From contig JAFDYH010000195.1 in NCBI GenBank assembly GCA_018267535.1, positions 1 through 36,989 on the forward strand: a stretch of DNA of 36,989 nt, in the 5' to 3' direction. A program made the position numbers and the translations under genes. The notes under the pieces were generated by a model, which was given only the letters and a program-made list of their open reading frames with translations, made no database searches and was not told the DNA's origin. Positions 34,539-36,989 of the stretch are shown piece by piece; within the stretch, counting starts at the first letter, position 1, and each line of letters begins with the position of its first letter. This DNA comes from Bacteroidota bacterium. Lineage in GTDB: Bacteria > Bacteroidota > Bacteroidia > Chitinophagales > Chitinophagaceae.

Positions 34539-35333
34539 TTGGAAAAATTAGTCGTCATACCTACCTATAACGAAAAGGATAATATTGTGCTTATCCTGCA
34601 GGCTATTTTTGGGCTTAATCAAAACTTTCATGTACTCGTTATAGATGATGGTTCTCCCGACGGTACAGCAACTATAGTAAAAGGCCTTCAATCAAAATTT
34701 TCAGACCAACTTTTTCTTGAAGAAAGAAAGGGTAAACTAGGTTTGGGAACAGCCTATATACATGGTTTTAAATGGGCTGTAGAGAAAGGCTACAATTTTA
34801 TTTTCGAAATGGACGCCGATTTTTCGCACGACCCCGCTGACCTGGAGAGGTTATATGATGCCTGCAAAGTCGGTGGTGCTGACCTTGCAGTTGGTTCAAG
34901 ATATACAAAAGGAGGGGGATTTATTAACTGGCCCTGGGATCGTATTGTTCTATCAAGAGGCGGTTCCCTCTATACGCGGTTTATTACATGGATGCCTGTC
35001 AGTGATCCTACTGCCGGCTTTGTATGCTACAGAAAGGAAGTACTCGATACCATTAATCTTGATGCGATTACCTTTGTGGGGTACGCTTTCCAGATAGAAA
35101 TGAAATTTGCCGCCTGGAAACTGGGTTTTAAAATAAAGGAAGTACCCATTATCTTTAAAGATCGCACAAAGGGCATATCCAAGATGAATAAGGGAATTGT
35201 GAAAGAGGGGATATTGGGGGTATTGAAATTGCGCTGGGATAGCCTCTTTAAAAATTATAGAAAAAGAGTTAAAAATACTGAAAATCAATCTCCTGTTTCT
35301 TCTGTTGGTAAGGCTGAAATAGCTGGCAGATAA
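34539..35333 (+). CDS. GT2 glycosyltransferase, polyprenol-phosphate mannose synthase-like
   Basis: A 264-residue cytosolic/peripheral glycosyltransferase resembling dolichol/polyprenol-phosphate mannose synthase, which loads mannose from GDP-mannose onto a lipid carrier. Visible motifs: VVIPTYNEKDNI, VIDDGSPDGT, RKGKLGLGTAYIHGFKWA, and the metal-binding FEMDADFSHDP. The SDPTAGFVCYRKEVL and YAFQIEMKF segments also fit this group. The start is TTG at 34539, because a stop lies in frame at 34509 and no ATG or GTG lies between. It lacks the C-terminal membrane domain found in some GtrB-type relatives. The EamA transporter follows 8 bases later. Confidence 0.9.
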   Translation: MEKLVVIPTYNEKDNIVLILQAIFGLNQNFHVLVIDDGSPDGTATIVKGLQSKFSDQLFLEERKGKLGLGTAYIHGFKWAVEKGYNFIFEMDADFSHDPADLERLYDACKVGGADLAVGSRYTKGGGFINWPWDRIVLSRGGSLYTRFITWMPVSDPTAGFVCYRKEVLDTINLDAITFVGYAFQIEMKFAAWKLGFKIKEVPIIFKDRTKGISKMNKGIVKEGILGVLKLRWDSLFKNYRKRVKNTENQSPVSSVGKAEIAGR

Positions 35334-35341
35334 ATTTCTTC

Positions 35342-36226
35342 ATGAAAAAAGCTTTCCTGCAATTACATCTCGCAGTCTTCTTTGCCGGGTTTACGGGTAT
35401 ATTAGGTCGGCTGATTACATTAAATGAAGGGTTACTGGTTTGGTACCGTTTATTGTTCAGCGCATCAACGATGTGGGTGCTGTTTTTTGCATTAAAAAAA
35501 ATCCAGAAAATCCCCTTCCATCTTTTACTTAAAATTACTGCTGTTGGCTTTTTAGCGGCAATACATTGGGTCACATTTTATGGGTCAATTAAGTCTTCCA
35601 ATGTATCTGTTGGATTGGTTTGCTTTTCTTCTGTAGGTTTTTTTACCGCTTTACTTGAACCTCTGGTTTTCAGGAAAAGACTTGATATAGCCGAATTACT
35701 GTTGGGCATATTGGTCATGGCCGGTATCTATATTATTTTCCGCTTCGATCCCCGGTACAAAACGGGTATTATCATTGGCCTTATATCGGCCGTACTCGGC
35801 AGTCTTTTTCCCATCTATAACAAGCTTCTTTTAAAAGAGGTGAATGTAGAAACATTGCTCAGTTATGAACTGACCGGCGGATTTTTAGTATTAACTGCAT
35901 TACTGCCCCTTTACCTGCATTATTTCCCGACTGATCAGTTATTGCCGGACTGGTCAAACCTGCTCTGGCTGCTGGTCTTATCCTGGATTTGTTCTGTATG
36001 GGCCTTTCAACTTTCAACAAATGCTTTGAAAAAACTTTCTGCATTTACTGTAAACCTTACTTACAATCTTGAACCTGTATATGGCATTTTGCTTGCCTTT
36101 GTCGTTTATCATGAGAATAAAGAGCTCAGCCATTGGTTTTATATTGGCTTTGCTTTAATTGGCCTTGCTTTAATCATCCATGTGCTTATGTTGAGGAAAA
36201 AAGAAAAAGAACCAGCACTTGCATAA
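35342..36226 (+). CDS. EamA/DMT-family transporter
   Basis: A 294-residue transporter of the drug/metabolite superfamily with about ten hydrophobic segments in two homologous five-helix halves. The first half starts at the N-terminus (LAVFFAGFTGILGRLI), the second near residue 140 (GIIIGLISAVLGSLFPIYNKLLL). The C-terminal NLTYNLEPVYGILLAFVVYHE is a hallmark of EamA domain 2. Substrates range from amino acids to nucleotide sugars, so none can be assigned. It begins 8 bases after the glycosyltransferase stop and is very likely cotranscribed with it. Confidence 0.9.
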   Translation: MKKAFLQLHLAVFFAGFTGILGRLITLNEGLLVWYRLLFSASTMWVLFFALKKIQKIPFHLLLKITAVGFLAAIHWVTFYGSIKSSNVSVGLVCFSSVGFFTALLEPLVFRKRLDIAELLLGILVMAGIYIIFRFDPRYKTGIIIGLISAVLGSLFPIYNKLLLKEVNVETLLSYELTGGFLVLTALLPLYLHYFPTDQLLPDWSNLLWLLVLSWICSVWAFQLSTNALKKLSAFTVNLTYNLEPVYGILLAFVVYHENKELSHWFYIGFALIGLALIIHVLMLRKKEKEPALA

Positions 36227-36351
36227 AATAATTTGCCCATACGATTGTAAGGGAATCAATTCAATAATTTCTTTCTCTACAAGTACGATCATTTTCTCCT
36301 ATAGGGTAATTTGCTATTTCGCCTTTAACTTTATTACTATAACGATACAAA

Positions 36352-36989
36352 ATGAAGAATTCTTTTCTCCTGGTAAGTCTTATCCTTGTTGTTCTAAATG
36401 TTGTTAATGCCCAAAAAAAACCGCTCGATCATTCCGTATACAACAGTTGGCAAAGTATCGGTGAAAAGATGATTAGCAACGACGGCAAATGGGTAGTATA
36501 TACGATAGATGTACAGGAAGGCGATAACCAGCTTATTATACAATCCTCGGATGCAAAGTATAAAAAGGAAGTGCCTCGTGGCTATAGCGCATTGATAACC
36601 GAAGACAGCCGCTTTGTAATCTTTAAAATAAAACCATTTTTCAATGACATCAAAGATGCGAAGATTAAAAAGAAAAAGGCTGAAGATTTTCCAAAAGATT
36701 CGCTGGCGATAATAGAACTCGGAAAGGAAGAGATATGGAAAACTCCCCGCATCAAAGGTTTTCGAACGCCTCAAAAGGCTGCAGGATGGGTCGCCTATCT
36801 TACTGAGAAACCTCTTGACAAAAAAAGCCCGGATGATAAGAGCAAAAGGGTTACGGATAGCCTTAATCACATTATTGATTCGCTGAAACAAATAATTATT
36901 GAAAGCAACGCTGGTAAAAAAAAGAGGAAGGATAATGATGAATGGGCTAACGATTTTGCCGGTGATGATATTTCTTCGGGTAATGCAGA
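36352..36989 (+). CDS. S9-like prolyl oligopeptidase family protein, N-terminal part (runs off window)
   Basis: An ATG frame open to the window end (212 full codons). It starts with a signal peptide (MKNSFLLVSLILVVLNVVNAQ) followed by KPLDHSVYNSWQSIGEKMISNDGKWVVYTI, the opening of the Bacteroidota S9-type serine peptidases with an N-terminal beta-propeller. GDNQLIIQSSDAK, RFVIFKIKPFF and KDSLAIIELGKEE follow. A Lys/Asp-rich linker with helical character lies around residues 155-205. The catalytic alpha/beta-hydrolase domain would be downstream of the window. The opposite-strand frame over 36394-36891 is a shadow of this gene. Confidence 0.85.
   Translation, partial: MKNSFLLVSLILVVLNVVNAQKKPLDHSVYNSWQSIGEKMISNDGKWVVYTIDVQEGDNQLIIQSSDAKYKKEVPRGYSALITEDSRFVIFKIKPFFNDIKDAKIKKKKAEDFPKDSLAIIELGKEEIWKTPRIKGFRTPQKAAGWVAYLTEKPLDKKSPDDKSKRVTDSLNHIIDSLKQIIIESNAGKKKRKDNDEWANDFAGDDISSGNA

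Noticed and set aside
36394-36891. 165-residue minus-strand open frame
   Set aside because: It lies entirely opposite the S9-like peptidase frame, which has a signal peptide and family motifs; the minus frame has none.
1-36989. CRISPR arrays, insertion sequences, attachment sites
   Set aside because: No regularly spaced repeats, transposase or integrase frames, or tRNA-associated direct repeats were seen.

Overview
The window reads as chromosome from a Bacteroidota species, most likely a Chitinophagaceae-like member of the Sphingobacteriia/Chitinophagia. This is inferred from a SusC/SusD pair, several lipoproteins, CarboxypepD-type TonB-dependent receptors, two CRTAC1 (VCBS + ASPIC/UnbV) proteins, DUF2911, DUF6807 (PmoA-like), a DUF5117-type metalloprotease, weak Shine-Dalgarno signals and several candidate TAnnTTTG (-7) promoter elements. 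There are no rRNA or tRNA genes, CRISPR arrays or insertion sequences. The window starts inside a susC-like gene and ends inside an S9-like peptidase gene.

Layout. 1-8942 (+): the end of a SusC-like receptor, a SusD-like lipoprotein, a terminator, then a tight three-gene run of a large two-propeller CRTAC1 lipoprotein, a vanadium-haloperoxidase/PAP2-type lipoprotein with an intact vanadate pocket, and a second CRTAC1 protein. This is the most distinctive block. 9333-11214: an SDR oxidoreductase facing a DUF2911/TPR protein across a strong two-way terminator. 11469-15726 (+): a CrtI/retinol-saturase-like FAD oxidoreductase and a secreted metzincin-like protease. 15723-18576 (-): an operon of Tat-exported Gfo/Idh/MocA oxidoreductase, DUF6807 protein and VOC protein, probably for sugar-derivative metabolism. 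18675-24273 (-): APC permease, secreted rhodanese + nitrilase pair, a CPBP-type membrane protein with a degenerate first motif, and a MoaD/ThiS-like ubiquitin-fold protein followed by a cytoplasmic BNR beta-propeller.

24552-27126 is a looser region: a lipoprotein of unknown function, a small unknown ORF, a GNAT acetyltransferase pseudogene broken by a frameshift, and a six-helix membrane protein behind a perfect 13-bp inverted repeat. 27154-29081: a membrane-bound 4Fe-4S protein that lacks its usual CCG-domain partner, divergent from a phosphoribosyltransferase. 29426-33402 (+): a TonB-dependent receptor and, after a terminator, tagaturonate reductase (uxaB). 33435-33542 (-): a 35-residue lipoprotein gene. 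33699-36226 (+): a DEDDh exonuclease, then a polyprenol-phosphate-mannose-synthase-like glycosyltransferase with an EamA transporter. 36352-end: the start of an S9-family peptidase.

Overall this is an outer-membrane uptake and periplasmic chemistry neighbourhood rather than a mobile island. The best leads are the haloperoxidase/CRTAC1 locus, the MoaD-BNR pair, the 35-residue lipoprotein, the 13-bp inverted repeat and the frameshifted GNAT gene.
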